This document shows, in pieces, positions 13,492 to 24,789 of a stretch of 64,000 bases of DNA (the first letter of the stretch is position 1; every line of letters begins with the position of its first letter). A program made the position numbers and the translations under genes. This stretch comes from Bryum argenteum (lineage: Eukaryota; Streptophyta; Bryopsida; Bryales; Bryaceae): the NCBI GenBank assembly GCA_037043015.1, contig CM073330.1, positions 7,706,012 through 7,770,011 on the forward strand, read 5' to 3'. Below the pieces are notes generated by a model. It saw only the letters and a list, made by a program, of their open reading frames with translations. It was not told the origin of the DNA and did not search any database.

Positions 13492-14664
13492 CTTCAATTC
13501 TGCAATGCAATGTAGTCGATTCCAAAACACAGAAATTATGCCGGATTCAACTCTCAATGCATGCGCTGATTGTAAGTGAACTAGTGGCATTCTATAACTT
13601 CCATGTCCAGTTTTGTAGTCGACTGCCAGGGCCACTGTGCGAGTGCCAGAAGTGGTCTGAAACGTTTACCACGAGTAACTTGCCCACTTTGGAATGGAAT
13701 GGTTACCCACTGTCCAAGTCGCTTTCCCAGTTCAATCTGCTACGGCAGTCAAATTATGGTTCGGTAGCACATCAACATCGCAGCCGGTGGTCCAGTCAGA
13801 GCCATAATGTGAGCTAGTGATTTGAGCGGACAACTGATGCATATGTTTGATCTTTGTACATCGTACTAGTAGGCCGACTAAATTGGACTTCAAGACTCCA
13901 GCAACAGTTATTAAACAACATAAATCATCTCCTGGGGATCTTTACGGGAGGACGTCCGACGATATTGACTTGTGAATCAAATGTTATATGAAGCAGACAT
14001 GCGCCGTCCTAATCTTGCCATAGCTCTGTGCTCCGATGAACTTTCTCAAAATAATACAGCTTAGATCAGGAGAAGCATTTGTTCAGAAACATCGTCTGGG
14101 AGCCGATTTGGAGTGATGAGTTGCTTCGATACTCACAAGCCCTGCACATGGACGGCTTCAGATACCGACCGGGGTAGTAGAAAAGTAGGATAGAATCATT
14201 GTTTTAAGAGCAGGTATGTACTTTGAATCAGAAGCTGGTGAAACTTGACCTCCCCTGTTACCAGAGGTACATACGTCATGATAATGACGACTCAACCGCA
14301 GGGATTGCAACTGCTAAAAGGATATAGCTGACCTCAGCATCACTTACGTCAGCCTCTAGTACATGAAAGTCGATGAAGAAGTGAAAATTTTATGCTCTTT
14401 TCGACCTGTACGACAGACTGAGAATGTGTTGGACAACAACCTCGGTTGTGTTACGCAGAAATGGAGTGAGAAATTTCGTTGCCTGTGCACTTTACCGTTA
14501 ATATGTGTGAAGGGATCGATATCTCAACCAGTCTTTTAGTATAAGTCTCAATGTTTCAGTTTCGTTCAATTGAGGATGCAAGGTGTGTCACTTTGACATG
14601 ATGCTAGTTTTTACAATAAAATCGTAGTCATTTAATTCCTCACTCCCAGGGTCGACGAAATTCC

Positions 14665-14752
14665 TATTCATTTGTCAAATACAATTTAGATGAGATGTAC
14701 ATCAATGACATCTTCAATGTATTAAATATATGTTTTGTTTGACAAATGAATA
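14665..14752. repeat. Small inverted-repeat element (88 bp)
   Basis: The ends TATTCATTTGTCAAA and TTTGACAAATGAATA are reverse complements 58 bp apart. This is the size and form of a short MITE or foldback element, but no clear target duplication is visible, so it could be a chance or decayed structure. Confidence 0.4.
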
Positions 14753-15029
14753 AAAATTTTGTCTGATAAGACAATAGTGGTCACTCCTACTGAAAACTAC
14801 ATATATTATAATACTTTCTCTCACTTTGCTCACTTCCTACTCCATAATCTATGGTAGACCTCTCTTTTTGCTTCATGGTTTGAATTGAACAAAATAGGGG
14901 TTTTAGTTACATGCTTCTTTATTCATGCCGATCACTACTGGGATATAACCACGTCGATCATGGCAATTAAACCCTTTGACATTACTCCAAGGTACCCCAT
15001 AAATCCAAGGCCCATGAAAAAAATACATA

Positions 15030-15206
15030 CTCTCTCCGTCTCCAAAAATACCATGATTTGTCAAAAATGGTTGAATTTTTCTAATGGTCTAAATTATTCA
15101 TTGATATATTTGAATATGGTTTGGTTTGGATGGTCAAGATTACTTAAATATTGATATCAAATCATGAAACCAAGCAAATCAAGGTATTTTCCTGAGATCG
15201 AGGGAG
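15030..15206. mobile_element. Stowaway-like MITE
   Basis: The left end CTCTCTCCGTCTCCAAAAA plus ACCATGATTTG mirrors the right end (CAAATCA, GGTATTTT, CGAGGGAG). TA flanks both sides (15028-15029, 15207-15208). The same family recurs in the MINPP1-type gene (38689-38897) and in CFAP57 intron 1 (57098-57329). Arms are imperfect, so the copy is older than the 5159 hairpin. Confidence 0.75.
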
Positions 15207-15865
15207 TATGGATTATTTTGTACTGAGGAGAGAGTACCATGGAGTCTGTAGGGCTGCCATGGAGGTTCCAAAACCCTAACCTAATTACCAGATGTGACTA
15301 TGTCGACTATCTCACACAAATTCAATATTGTAAGCAATGCAAGATGTTCAATGACTTAGCTCTCTAACTTATAGAAAAGATGTGAACATAAATACAAGTA
15401 AAAATCTGTAATTTGTTCATCTTTATTTACTTTGTAAATTTAAGGCAAGCACTTCTCAAAATTATTTGAGCCACCCCACGTAACTTGGGTCATGTAATTC
15501 TAGCCTGAGCATAATTCTGGACTTCAATCATGTGGTCCTGGGAAAGATACAACGAAATTTTTATATAAACCTAGAAGGAGGGGCTTTCATTTGTTGTCGA
15601 TATATAAATTAGGTGTTTACATTTTCACCTTCACAAGAGATCAAACTTTGAGAAACATTGGAATTTTCACATAGGTATGTGCTAGAAATTTTAGCACAAT
15701 CAAAAGACAATCACCATAACTTTCTAGGTAGACTGATGCTGCACACTTTCTGAATTATTCATAATTTTACACATCTGCTCTCTCAAAGCCTACACCTGCA
15801 GTTAGGGCATACCCAAAACTGCCACATTCTCAAAATCAAATATTTGTACATGAGAACTTAAGGAC

Positions 15866-17826
15866 CTAAGAATGAGGTAGAGCCTTGGACTTGGCGAGAC
15901 CGGTCACCAATTCGACAACCTTCGCCAGAGCCTCTTGCGACGATCCTCCTTTGCTAACGGCCCTCCTTGCCGCCATCTTCAAGCTCCCGCAACGACTTCG
16001 AATCTGTGCAGCACCTTCTTGATCCTCAACACCCACGATCCTCGTCGCCTTCGCCGCTACTTCCTCCCTCATTACCATCGGTGTCCCGTCCTCCGCAACG
16101 CCGTTCAGCTCAAGTTCAAGCCCTGTCTTCCATACACTCCTAATGTAATGGCAGTTGGTCTTCTGATCCGAGAATCTAGGCCACCCCAGCAATGGCACTC
16201 CAGCAGAGACGCTCTCGATGATGGAGTTCCATCCGCAGTGGGTCAGAAAAGCTCCCACTGCCGGATGCGACAGCACCGCAGTCTGCGATACCCACGGAAC
16301 CAGAAGCGCCCGGTCCCGCGTCCGTTCCACAAATCCTGCGAACATGGTCTCGAACTCATTGTTCGAGGACAGTTCCGCGATGAGATTCGGTCGAATCACC
16401 CACAGGAACGGCACATTGCTTGCTTCTAAGCCCATTGCGTACTCTCGCAACTGCTCCATGGACACCGTCGTAATGCTTCCGAACGCAACGTAAAGTACCG
16501 AGCTCGGTTTCTGCTTGTCGAGCCACGAGATTGAAACAGGGTCCTCTTCCCACAGAGAGCTTCCAACAGCCGCCAAAGCCACTTCATTTTTGGTTGTAGC
16601 GGACTGTAGCGCCAGTGGCCCCACGGCAAAAATGTTTTTGTTCATAGACCCCTCCATGGCGTTCAGGACGTCGCCTTCCAATTCGGAGAATGTGTTCACC
16701 AGGACGCAATCTGAGACTGGAAGTGGCGGATTCTGGTAGTCGAGATACAGGCGAACGAAGAAACTCTCGAGGGTGAAAGAGAGCAGGAAATAAGGGATCT
16801 CCTCGACGAGCATGGTGGACGAGACACCAGGAACGCAGGTGACGAGCGATTTACGAACTGCCGCTTCGGCGTCACTCCGAGGCGGTCCAATCATCCCCGT
16901 CGCTGCGTTCATGGATTCAGTGGATGCATCTGGTGGAGGTGGAAGTGGGAGGACTCCCGCTGAGATGAACGTGTCTAGGTTGTACTTCAAATGCTCGGCA
17001 ATGGCGGATGCTGTCAGGAATACTGCCTGGGGAATGTCGAGCTCCTTGACTACTGGGTGGACACAGAAGAACATCAAGTCCCGAATGACGCAAGTGATGG
17101 CTGATTTCTTCAGGAGATTGCCGAAAAGCTCTTCGAAGGCAGGACCCATATTTGCCATGGCTATGTCGAAGGCCGTTAGGTCGAGAAGGCGGGGATGGTC
17201 ATCCGGCAAACCATCCCATATCGTGACGAAGTCGATCCCGTTGCTGTGCATCAACATCGTCCGTCAGCTTCAGCATGTGTATATCTCAAATCGCACCTTA
17301 CAGTGAAATTAAAGAATGTGATTCTAGACCTCGGACACTTCCAACAACCAAGTAACTTGGCCAGATATGTACTAGTCTTAGTCGTAGAACTCTGACCACA
17401 TGTACGCCGCGATGAATTCTAATTCCTGCTTATGGTGACGAATTGGTTGTAATATCGTTTACTACTGGGTATGGCCTGATACATTTACATTCGCCGACAG
17501 GTCAAGGGTGGGATATGTCAAGAATAAGATTTTCTCGATTCGGTTATCTTCCATCTCCGGCATACTAATCAGCTTAGACCTCAGCTAACAACGATCCTGA
17601 GGCAGAGAGCTTACTAGTCGGCTGTGGATCCATTAAGCTTCATGAATATGGCATGAATATGAATGGTGTTAACGAAAGTGACTCGAAAACCATGAAGTGC
17701 AACCAGCTTCTTCGCCAGTTGCAAGCACGGAGTGACATGGCCCTGGGTCGGATACGGGATGATGACAGCGTGCAAATCCGGTTTGGCATGCCCGTTCGTA
17801 TGCCCATTTGCGTGCCCATTCGTCAT
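15866..17826 (-). CDS. UDP-glycosyltransferase, family 1 (cluster gene 4)
   Basis: Minus-strand UGT, exons 17826-17615 and 17243-15866, phase-2 intron of 371 bp, product 529 aa, the longest in the cluster. The extra length is partly an N-terminal run of NGH-type repeats (NGHANGHTNGHA) before the conserved LHAVIIPYPTQGH; the catalytic His is therefore His30. Asp is in CVIRD. PSPG position 3 is Ser (WVSQ) where Pro is usual, similar to the Ala in gene 3, so the minus-strand pair shares loss of that proline. The rest of the box, through FSDQ, is standard. It reads WDGLPDD where the others have SDGLPDD. Acceptor unknown. Confidence 0.94.
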
Positions 17827-19704
17827 CTCCTGTTCTGCAATACAATAGGAATAAGTTCCCCAAGCCTACAAAATTCAATCCGGAATGCGTACGCTGAAAA
17901 CAAAACAAGCACGGTGAACTGCTGGCATACAATTTCCACGGCCAGTTCAAAGTCAACTAAACGAGTGACAGAATTGGCTCCCATTTGAAGCACTCGCCAC
18001 CCGTATTTCTCGCTCAGAAATGTCCTAGCAGTGGAAGAGCTTTTCCAATCTAGACTGACAGTGCTACGGCATCGAAGATGTCTATATTAGCTCTACACCA
18101 CATCAACATCGCAGCTGGTGGAAGGGCAATCCAGCGAAAACAGAGTAATGGCAAAATCAAAGCCATTTTTTTAAACGGACCGTATATGGTGGAGGGTAAC
18201 TGATGCAAATGCTTGAGTTTTGTGCTTCTTACCTGGATGCGTACACTGAGTTGAGAGATCGCTGAGGTCACGCAAGACGGTGCCCATTCTCACGTGTGAT
18301 CCAGAGCTTGCACAGGCAACAAAGGGCCGGTTAGCTCTCTGAACTTCAGTCAAGAACGTCCTAGACCAGCCTGACTACAGTTGCTGGACTTGCAGTAATG
18401 GATCGGTGGCAACCAGCCTCGAGCAAACTCAAAATCTCTCGTTTCGAGGTCGGCGAGATCAATGTTGTTGCCTTACATCGATAACGGTAGAAGATCTGAG
18501 GAATAGCACGTCTTCAACGAGAAAGAATAAAATAATATGGGCCCAGATACCTGGGGGACTCAGGATTCCGGCCGAAAGCTTAGTTTGTCAAATTCGTTGC
18601 ATGTTCCGGAAATAGTCGCTGCACGTGATGCAGGTGCCGACGCCGTTGATTTACAATCACAGGGGAGATAGGAGGCTTTCCCACTTCGTGCATATGGAAA
18701 TCCACAAGGACCTTCCCTCCTGAAACATGGAAAATGACTTTGCCGCATGGTAAATTGCATTCTTGTAATTTCTTTTTCTATTCCTCAAAGTGGGAATGGT
18801 CCAATTTTTGCCAGGTCGTCAATTGGTTGAAGTGGGAAGAAGTGAGGTAATACTTTTACTTATTTCCAGGAGGAAAAGGCTCCTATGTTCTTTGTGAATC
18901 GAACCCCTCTTCTCTTCCATTTTCTTATTACACAAAAAATCTAAAAAATAAATTTTGAAAAGCAAACTTGAAATGGGCCAATAGGTTGCAAGAGATACAT
19001 AATAGCTCCAAGGGCTCACTTTCTATGTGCCCACAATTAAGATTCTAGGTTCCACTATTTTGAGAATACCTACAAGTCCAATTTCCAAAATCCATAGCAG
19101 ATTATGAAAGAATTTAGAGATAATGAGGTTAGGTTCAATTTTCTACTTTACTCTACCTATGCACACAAATTGCACCTAGAGCCAATTGCACAACGTGGCT
19201 CCAACTCTACTCTTAAACTATGAGTCTCCTCAATTCCTTAACTGACATACCAATTGTTTAAAACTAAAAACAAAATAGAAAAATTTGAAGTTAATAACTT
19301 GTCTACTAATCTGGTTGATTTTAGAAAAGTATTAATTAAGAAAAACATATACATTGAGAATTCATTAAAAGAATGAAATCATCTTATTAATGAGAAATAT
19401 ACCTTTTGAAGAACGCCTCGTAGATAAAGAGCTCAAAAAACTTGCACCAATCCACGAACATGTATATGCAACATAGAGATGCAATTATCCGAGACAATAA
19501 CAAGAAGTTAATTTCTCTAGGATTACCACCAATAAATCCAAGACAATCCTTCAAATGTAGCTCCAAAGGTTCCTCTAGGTACAAAAATTCCGCTACATAC
19601 AACAAGTATCTAGGTCTAGGTCATTGCTTTCTACATTGTAAACTAAAATTTGTTTTTTCTATTTAAGATGTCACTTTCTAAATTTCTGTTTGTACACTTG
19701 CTAG

Positions 19705-21478
19705 ATGCTGGAGCTAGAAAAACCCGCGCAGGTTCTGTGGTTGCCAAATTCTCATGAAGTTAGGTTCAACATCTACACTCCTCCAAGCAGGGGCAAGTAG
19801 AGCACCTAAGCTCGCTTCAAGTTTTGTTGTGAAACTGCCTTCAAGTGCATCAAGTAAGCCTGATTTAGTTGAAATTCCTACTTACAACCAAATATTTTGT
19901 CCTCCACCACAACGCTATAAAGAGACTGGCAAGTTGTATGGAAAGGAAGTCCTTAGAAAGTATTTCTACAGGCTACAGCCAGTACTCCACCTTGATGACC
20001 AATCGACACATTATCAAAAGATGGGTGGTGGATGAAGGATTGTTTGACAATCATGGGTCCCAACCCTAGAGATGGAGGAGCCAACATTGAATTTTAAAAA
20101 ATTCAATGAAAAAAGACAATTACAGCTAGCTGCCTTGAATTTTGGATCCACTACTTATAGATGGCAACCAAAAGAGATGTATCATACAATCGAAGAAATG
20201 TTGCACTATGCTAGAAGAAAGATGAATTCAAATGCAAATGATGTAGTTGAAGATGCAAACAATGCAGATGGTGGAGTTGGTGGTGTTCAAGAGGTATGAG
20301 CTCTTTTATAAATATTTATATTCAAATTACCAAAGACTCATGTATCTTATACTACTCATTTATAATCATTTTATTGTTGCAATACTACTATCTAATTCAA
20401 TTCATCTGGAGACTTGTAGATGCAGGTTGAAAATGTATTTCACTTGGATGACCATGATGATTATGAAACCCAGCAAATTGTACTTGAGCCGGTACTTGAC
20501 CTTGATGACAGTGGCCTTACAAAGGTTGCTCGGCACCTTCTGCTTATGAAGGTTTGTCTACGGGCGTCTATGTCAAAGAGACATCTAGAATGTTTGGAGA
20601 GTTGCTTTTATTTATGTGGTTTGAGTTTTTCGACTCATTAGTCCTATTGCATCTATATTGGAGTCGTGCTTGACGCTACTTCATCATTGTGCTTGGATTT
20701 TGCATTGACAAAGTAGGCCTCTGACTGAATGGAGCGTGTCATTTTGTTTCTTCCCAACCTTTGGGTTGATTAAGGTACGCAATTCCTTGTAATTACCAAT
20801 TGTTTTTAAGTCAGTAGATCTTGCATTTGAAGGCTTTGCAAGACAAAGTAAAAGTTTGCTTTGGAAAGCATATCAGAATTCTGTACTATCCCTCTTTCTA
20901 GCGAACAAAAGGGTTATTTATATACTCAAGCAGATTCAATACTCAGATATTAAATGGTTCATTTCCGAATTGTACAGGTCATAGACAGTGGCCTTTCAAC
21001 AATGCGGCTGCACATGCAGCCATGCTAGAAGAAAAAGGTGAAAATCGAGGTGAGTTATTCATTCCTGAGATACGTTGTTGAATATGTCATTGTAACTATT
21101 ATATGTTTTCTTTTACTAATGTGGGCTTCTTTCTTGCGGTGAGACGTCGGAATGCGAAGAGAGATGGGACTTGCAATAACACACCACCACTACCTACTCG
21201 ATTTGTATTGCCATTGGGCATGTGTAGAGAAAATTGTAATGGAGAAAGACTTTGGATACAGTGATGTTGATGATATGTACCCCAAGATTAGGACATTTAT
21301 GTTGAAAGAGAATAAACAAGCCAAGAAGAAGATTTTTGTAAACATCAAAAGCATGACAGAGGAAGAGGCCATAAAGAGTGTTGGAAAGTTTTTTAATTCA
21401 GGGACGAATTCGAAAGTGATCTCCAACATCACGTTAGATAATTGTATAGATGTTGAACTACCATTTTCTCTCCTGTGA
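19705..21478 (+). other. Unknown coding-like region, possibly multi-exon or degraded
   Basis: Several adjacent plus-strand frames look protein-like but I recognise no family. A frame at 19754-20035 continues, after stops, in one at 20072-20294 (begins MEEPTLNFKK) that ends at a plausible donor CAAGAG/GTATGA. A plausible acceptor at about 20422 then opens a 42-codon stretch rich in Asp with the words FHLDD and VLDLDD, closed by a donor after LLLMK. A last frame at 21152-21478 codes for an acidic/lysine-rich 108-aa piece containing KENKQAKKK. Phases do not all join and stops interrupt, so this may be a pseudogene or a decayed transposon gene rather than an active gene. Confidence 0.3.
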
Positions 21479-21873
21479 ACGCTTGGAAGTAGTAATTCAA
21501 ACCAAACAGTTTTTGAGTCAATCGTTACTTGCATACTAGTGAGAGCTCTTGATTTGAGCTGAGACATGCGAGCTAGTCATTAACTTACGGTTTAGTTTAA
21601 TAATTATAACCAAAGTTTGGTTTAATTTTGTCTTCGTGGATGATGTATCATTTTTTGAGTGAGGCTAATCCGTGCCTTCACTAGTGGTGGTGTGCTTTTG
21701 CACCGACTAATTGCACCAAATTTTTAAAAAGTTAAAAGATAATCATGATTGAGTGTGGTTGGGTGCAATTGTGGGAGTTCATGCAAAGTGACGTTGCAAC
21801 CATGGTGGCATTGAAGTCGTTAGCTAGTATTGGAACTGAAGCGGCCTCACCAACGGATCACACCTTGCTATAC

Positions 21874-21931
21874 CTAGTGACGCTGGAGCACTGGGATGGG
21901 TGACCTCCCGGGAAGTCCCGATGCTGCATCC
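21874..21931 (+). repeat. 5S rRNA 3'-half-like fragment
   Basis: The words GGGATGGGTGACCTCC, GGGAAGTCC and TGCTGCATCC follow each other with the spacing of the 3' half of a plant 5S rRNA (established sequence of the family: ...GGATGGGTGACCTCC-GGGAAGTCC-TG-TGCATCC). The 5' half is not recognisable, so it is not a full 5S gene. It lies about 14 bp before the tRNA-like head of a SINE and may be part of a chimeric element. Confidence 0.75.
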
Positions 21932-21940
21932 ATTTTAAAA

Positions 21941-22337
21941 AGGCACCACAAGCCTTGGCTTGGTGGTTAGGGCTTAGGCCCCCAATGAGGAGGTCGTGGG
22001 TTCTATTCCCCATGCCGGCATGGTGCTCACCACTATAGTCCACCCAACTATTGTGGGGGGTCCTTGGACCTTGTTGTATGGGTACCTCAAAGTCCTTTGG
22101 AGGGATACTATGTCAAGTATCTTCAAGGCACTAGTAATAAGGCTAGAAACTAGCATAGTTATAGTGTCCATCCTCGAGAGGGGGAAGTAGTATTGTTCTA
22201 ATTTCCCCTTGTCTTGGTGGCCATCGGAATATTAGCATTACGAACGGGCACTTCATTCAAACCGGCCCCTAAGAAAGGGACCGGAGTTTCTATCATCTAT
22301 CATCTATCATCTATCATCTATCATCTATCTTCTATCT
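21941..22337 (+). mobile_element. tRNA-derived SINE with microsatellite tail
   Basis: An A-box-like TTGGCTTGGTGGTTAG (about 21955-21970) and a B-box-like GGTTCTATTCC (21999-22009) stand 35-40 bp apart as in tRNA-derived RNA polymerase III promoters. A body of about 230 bp follows and ends in a conserved block (ACGAACGGGCACTTCATTC to GGGACCGGAGTTT, about 22239-22289), then a (CTATCAT)n tail. The end block recurs at 7987-8050 and, reversed, at 42553-42604, which shows it is a dispersed family. Confidence 0.75.
22290..22328. repeat. CTATCAT microsatellite
   Basis: About five and a half units of CTATCAT in a row form the 3' tail of the SINE. The reversed SINE copy at 42.5 kb ends in (GATA)n instead, so tails differ between copies, as expected for slippage-grown SINE tails. 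Confidence 0.9.
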
Positions 22338-23168
22338 CACGCTGGAGCATGAATTTACAGTTAGGAGGTTAGTTGTGCAAGGTGGAAAGGAGGGAGGTCC
22401 CTTGTAGATTAAAAAGTCCCTTGGAGAATAATATTCTACAAATTTTGCTTTCTTCTAGCAATGTAAGGAGCTCATGCTCTCATGGTCTTGAGTATATGAT
22501 GTTGCCTCATGACACATACATTCATTGAAGTTTCAGCTTCACATTCACATTTTTGCTGAACTAGTTTTTCTCCACATGGTTTTTAATTGAGTTTTTGACT
22601 TTTTTTCCACATTTTGTTTAATTGACATTTCTCCACATGCAATTCAAGTGATGTTTCTCCACATGCAATTCAGTTGAGGCTTCTCTAGTAGGTTTTCAAT
22701 TGTTGTTTTTTCTCATGGTTATCAGTTGCAATTTCCCACATAGTTTTTAGTTGAGGTTTTTGCACATGGTTTTTAGTTGAGGCTTCTCACATGGTGTCCT
22801 ACCATTACTTTCCTATTTAGTAAGGTGATAATGGTCTAATTTTCACCAAAGAAGGTGAGAAAGCAAGGGAAATATTATTTCTCTTCCCTTCTGGGAAAGT
22901 CTGCTAATCAACTCCCTTGTGTGAAATAACTCCCTCCAAATTACAAAACACATATACGTCAAATTATGAGAAATTCTATCGATATGGCAATATTCCAAGT
23001 GCCATTTTCACATACCAGAAGCACCAATTTGTAAAACCAAAACAATCATTTTGTCAACATGTGCCATTTTGTAACATATTTGCTTATGCTTTCAAAATGA
23101 CACCTTCATTGCAATATCATTTTCCTTCTACTATTACCCTCTCTTTTCTAGATTCTAACCCACGTTAA

Positions 23169-23523
23169 CCCTTAAAGGCTCAAGCAAGCCCGAGGGGCTT
23201 TTTTCCAACAAAATATGCCTTGTAGCTCTCATTATACTCGACTTTTCACTTATATTTTGATGTCAAACTGGTCACCTTCTTAGTTCTTATGATGCATTCA
23301 AAAAGTGAAATTTTACAATTCAAATCACAATTTGTATGAGTGATTTTGTGGTTTGAAAGGATTGTGGTAGGTAGGTTGGGTTGTGCATAAACTTGTAGAA
23401 GGTTGCAAACTCATCATTGATTGGTCCAGATTTTAAAAGTGCACTATTCATGATACCCAAGTCCAAAAGATGCTGTGATTCAATTTTGGGCTGCCTGTTT
23501 GAGACCCCAAGGACCTTTAAGGG
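23169..23523. mobile_element. piggyBac-like MITE flanked by TTAA
   Basis: The element starts CCCTTAAAGG (23169) and ends CCTTTAAGGG (23523), a 10-bp terminal inverted repeat. TTAA sits on both sides (23165-23168 and 23524-23527), the target specificity of piggyBac transposases. Length 355 bp, no open frame, so any movement would depend on a transposase elsewhere. Short terminal repeats make chance hard to exclude completely, but the exact TTAA plus CCC ends are diagnostic in combination. Confidence 0.7.
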
Positions 23524-24789
23524 TTAATAGAGACATTTTTACATAATATTGCAAATCAAGGTTCAGTTGTTTACACGTGCTCCACTCAAATACATTCTGC
23601 TGCTTTACTACCGTGCAAGCGACTGTGACATCTGAGGACATGAATCAACGGACGGTCTCATTCTTTGAGTTTTTGCTTAATTTGATAAAGTAGAACGTCA
23701 TATCAGTTATAAATCCGCCAACCTAATAGACAGTGATGATAAGGCATGGCAGCTTCTATGTGGACAACTCGCACAAGTAACCTGACAAAATCAAAGTACT
23801 AAGCTTATCTGAATTGTAGTACCCTTGCTGCCTTGCATGGCATGATTCTGCTGATTTCCCGTAGTTACTACCTTCTTGATTGACAAGACTCCTTTCGTCA
23901 CATCGAAACAAGAAAAATATGGGTCACAGTAGCGAAATACAGTGAAACTTAAATGTCCATATATTACATTATTCATGAATGTATAAGGTCAGAGTGTATC
24001 AATTGGTGTATCTTTACAAACTGGAATGGAATCTTCGCACAGTTCATTACTAAGCGGTATCTACTTCTTTGGAAGTTTTAGCACAAGGTTAAAGATGAAC
24101 ACGTAGGTTATCTGTCTGTAAACGATATTTGAGATGATCTCCATGTTGAAATTAGTTACTGCACTGTATTGAACTCTGAAGTACAACTCGCAAAAATAAC
24201 TTAAATCAATAGACACATAATAATAATAATACATGATCGGTGATGCAAAATCATTGCAAGTTCTCCATGTTTCTTCGTTTATGGCTTCAATTTAATATGA
24301 ATCCCTTCGCACAAACCAGGTTCCACACTTTGAATTACCAGGAGCCACTCACAAGACACGGCTCATACTTACAGTTTTAACACCGATCATTTTACAAGTT
24401 AAAATAATACAATGTACTCCACAAGTTTGAGGATACCTCCCACCTTCCAGACCTACATAGTACTCCTGACACCGATAAAATCGTTTCTGCTCAAGTGCAA
24501 CTAACAACTGCAGGAAGGACCTACACCAACAGAAGCTTTCACGCATTGACAAGGCAGGGAGCAACGTTTCAGGTTATCGAAATTCTGCTGATGAGACGTG
24601 TGTCCATTCATAGTCCACAACAGTATGTCATGCGCGTCCCGTTGTTGGCCAGGCTACTGTAGCTCGACGTAGCCTTGTAAGCAGCTTCAATGATTATTGG
24701 GATGTCTTGCAAAGTAATTTAACCACGTTCCATATCGATATACTTGCTATTTTCTATTGTGAATGATTCCTTGTTGAAAGAATCCGGCG

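Larger units (their letters stand above)
13492..15865. other. Spacer between UGT genes 3 and 4 with MITE-like repeats
   Basis: No gene recognised. It contains the 5' flank of UGT gene 3 (just right of 13491), a small inverted repeat at 14665-14752 (TATTCATTTGTCAAA and complement) and a Stowaway-like MITE at 15030-15206. The rest is AT-rich. Confidence 0.5.
17827..24789. other. 7-kb spacer rich in repeats
   Basis: No complete gene recognised. Contents listed separately: a coding-like remnant or unknown gene at 19705-21478, a 5S-like fragment at 21874-21931, a SINE ending in a CTATCAT microsatellite (to 22337) and a TTAA-flanked MITE (23169-23523). About 22540-22800 is made of degenerate repeats of a motif like CACATGGTTTTTAGTTGAGG. 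Around 23580-23640 a block resembles the upstream region of UGT genes 6 and 7 and may be part of an old UGT gene 5 promoter region. Confidence 0.5.
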
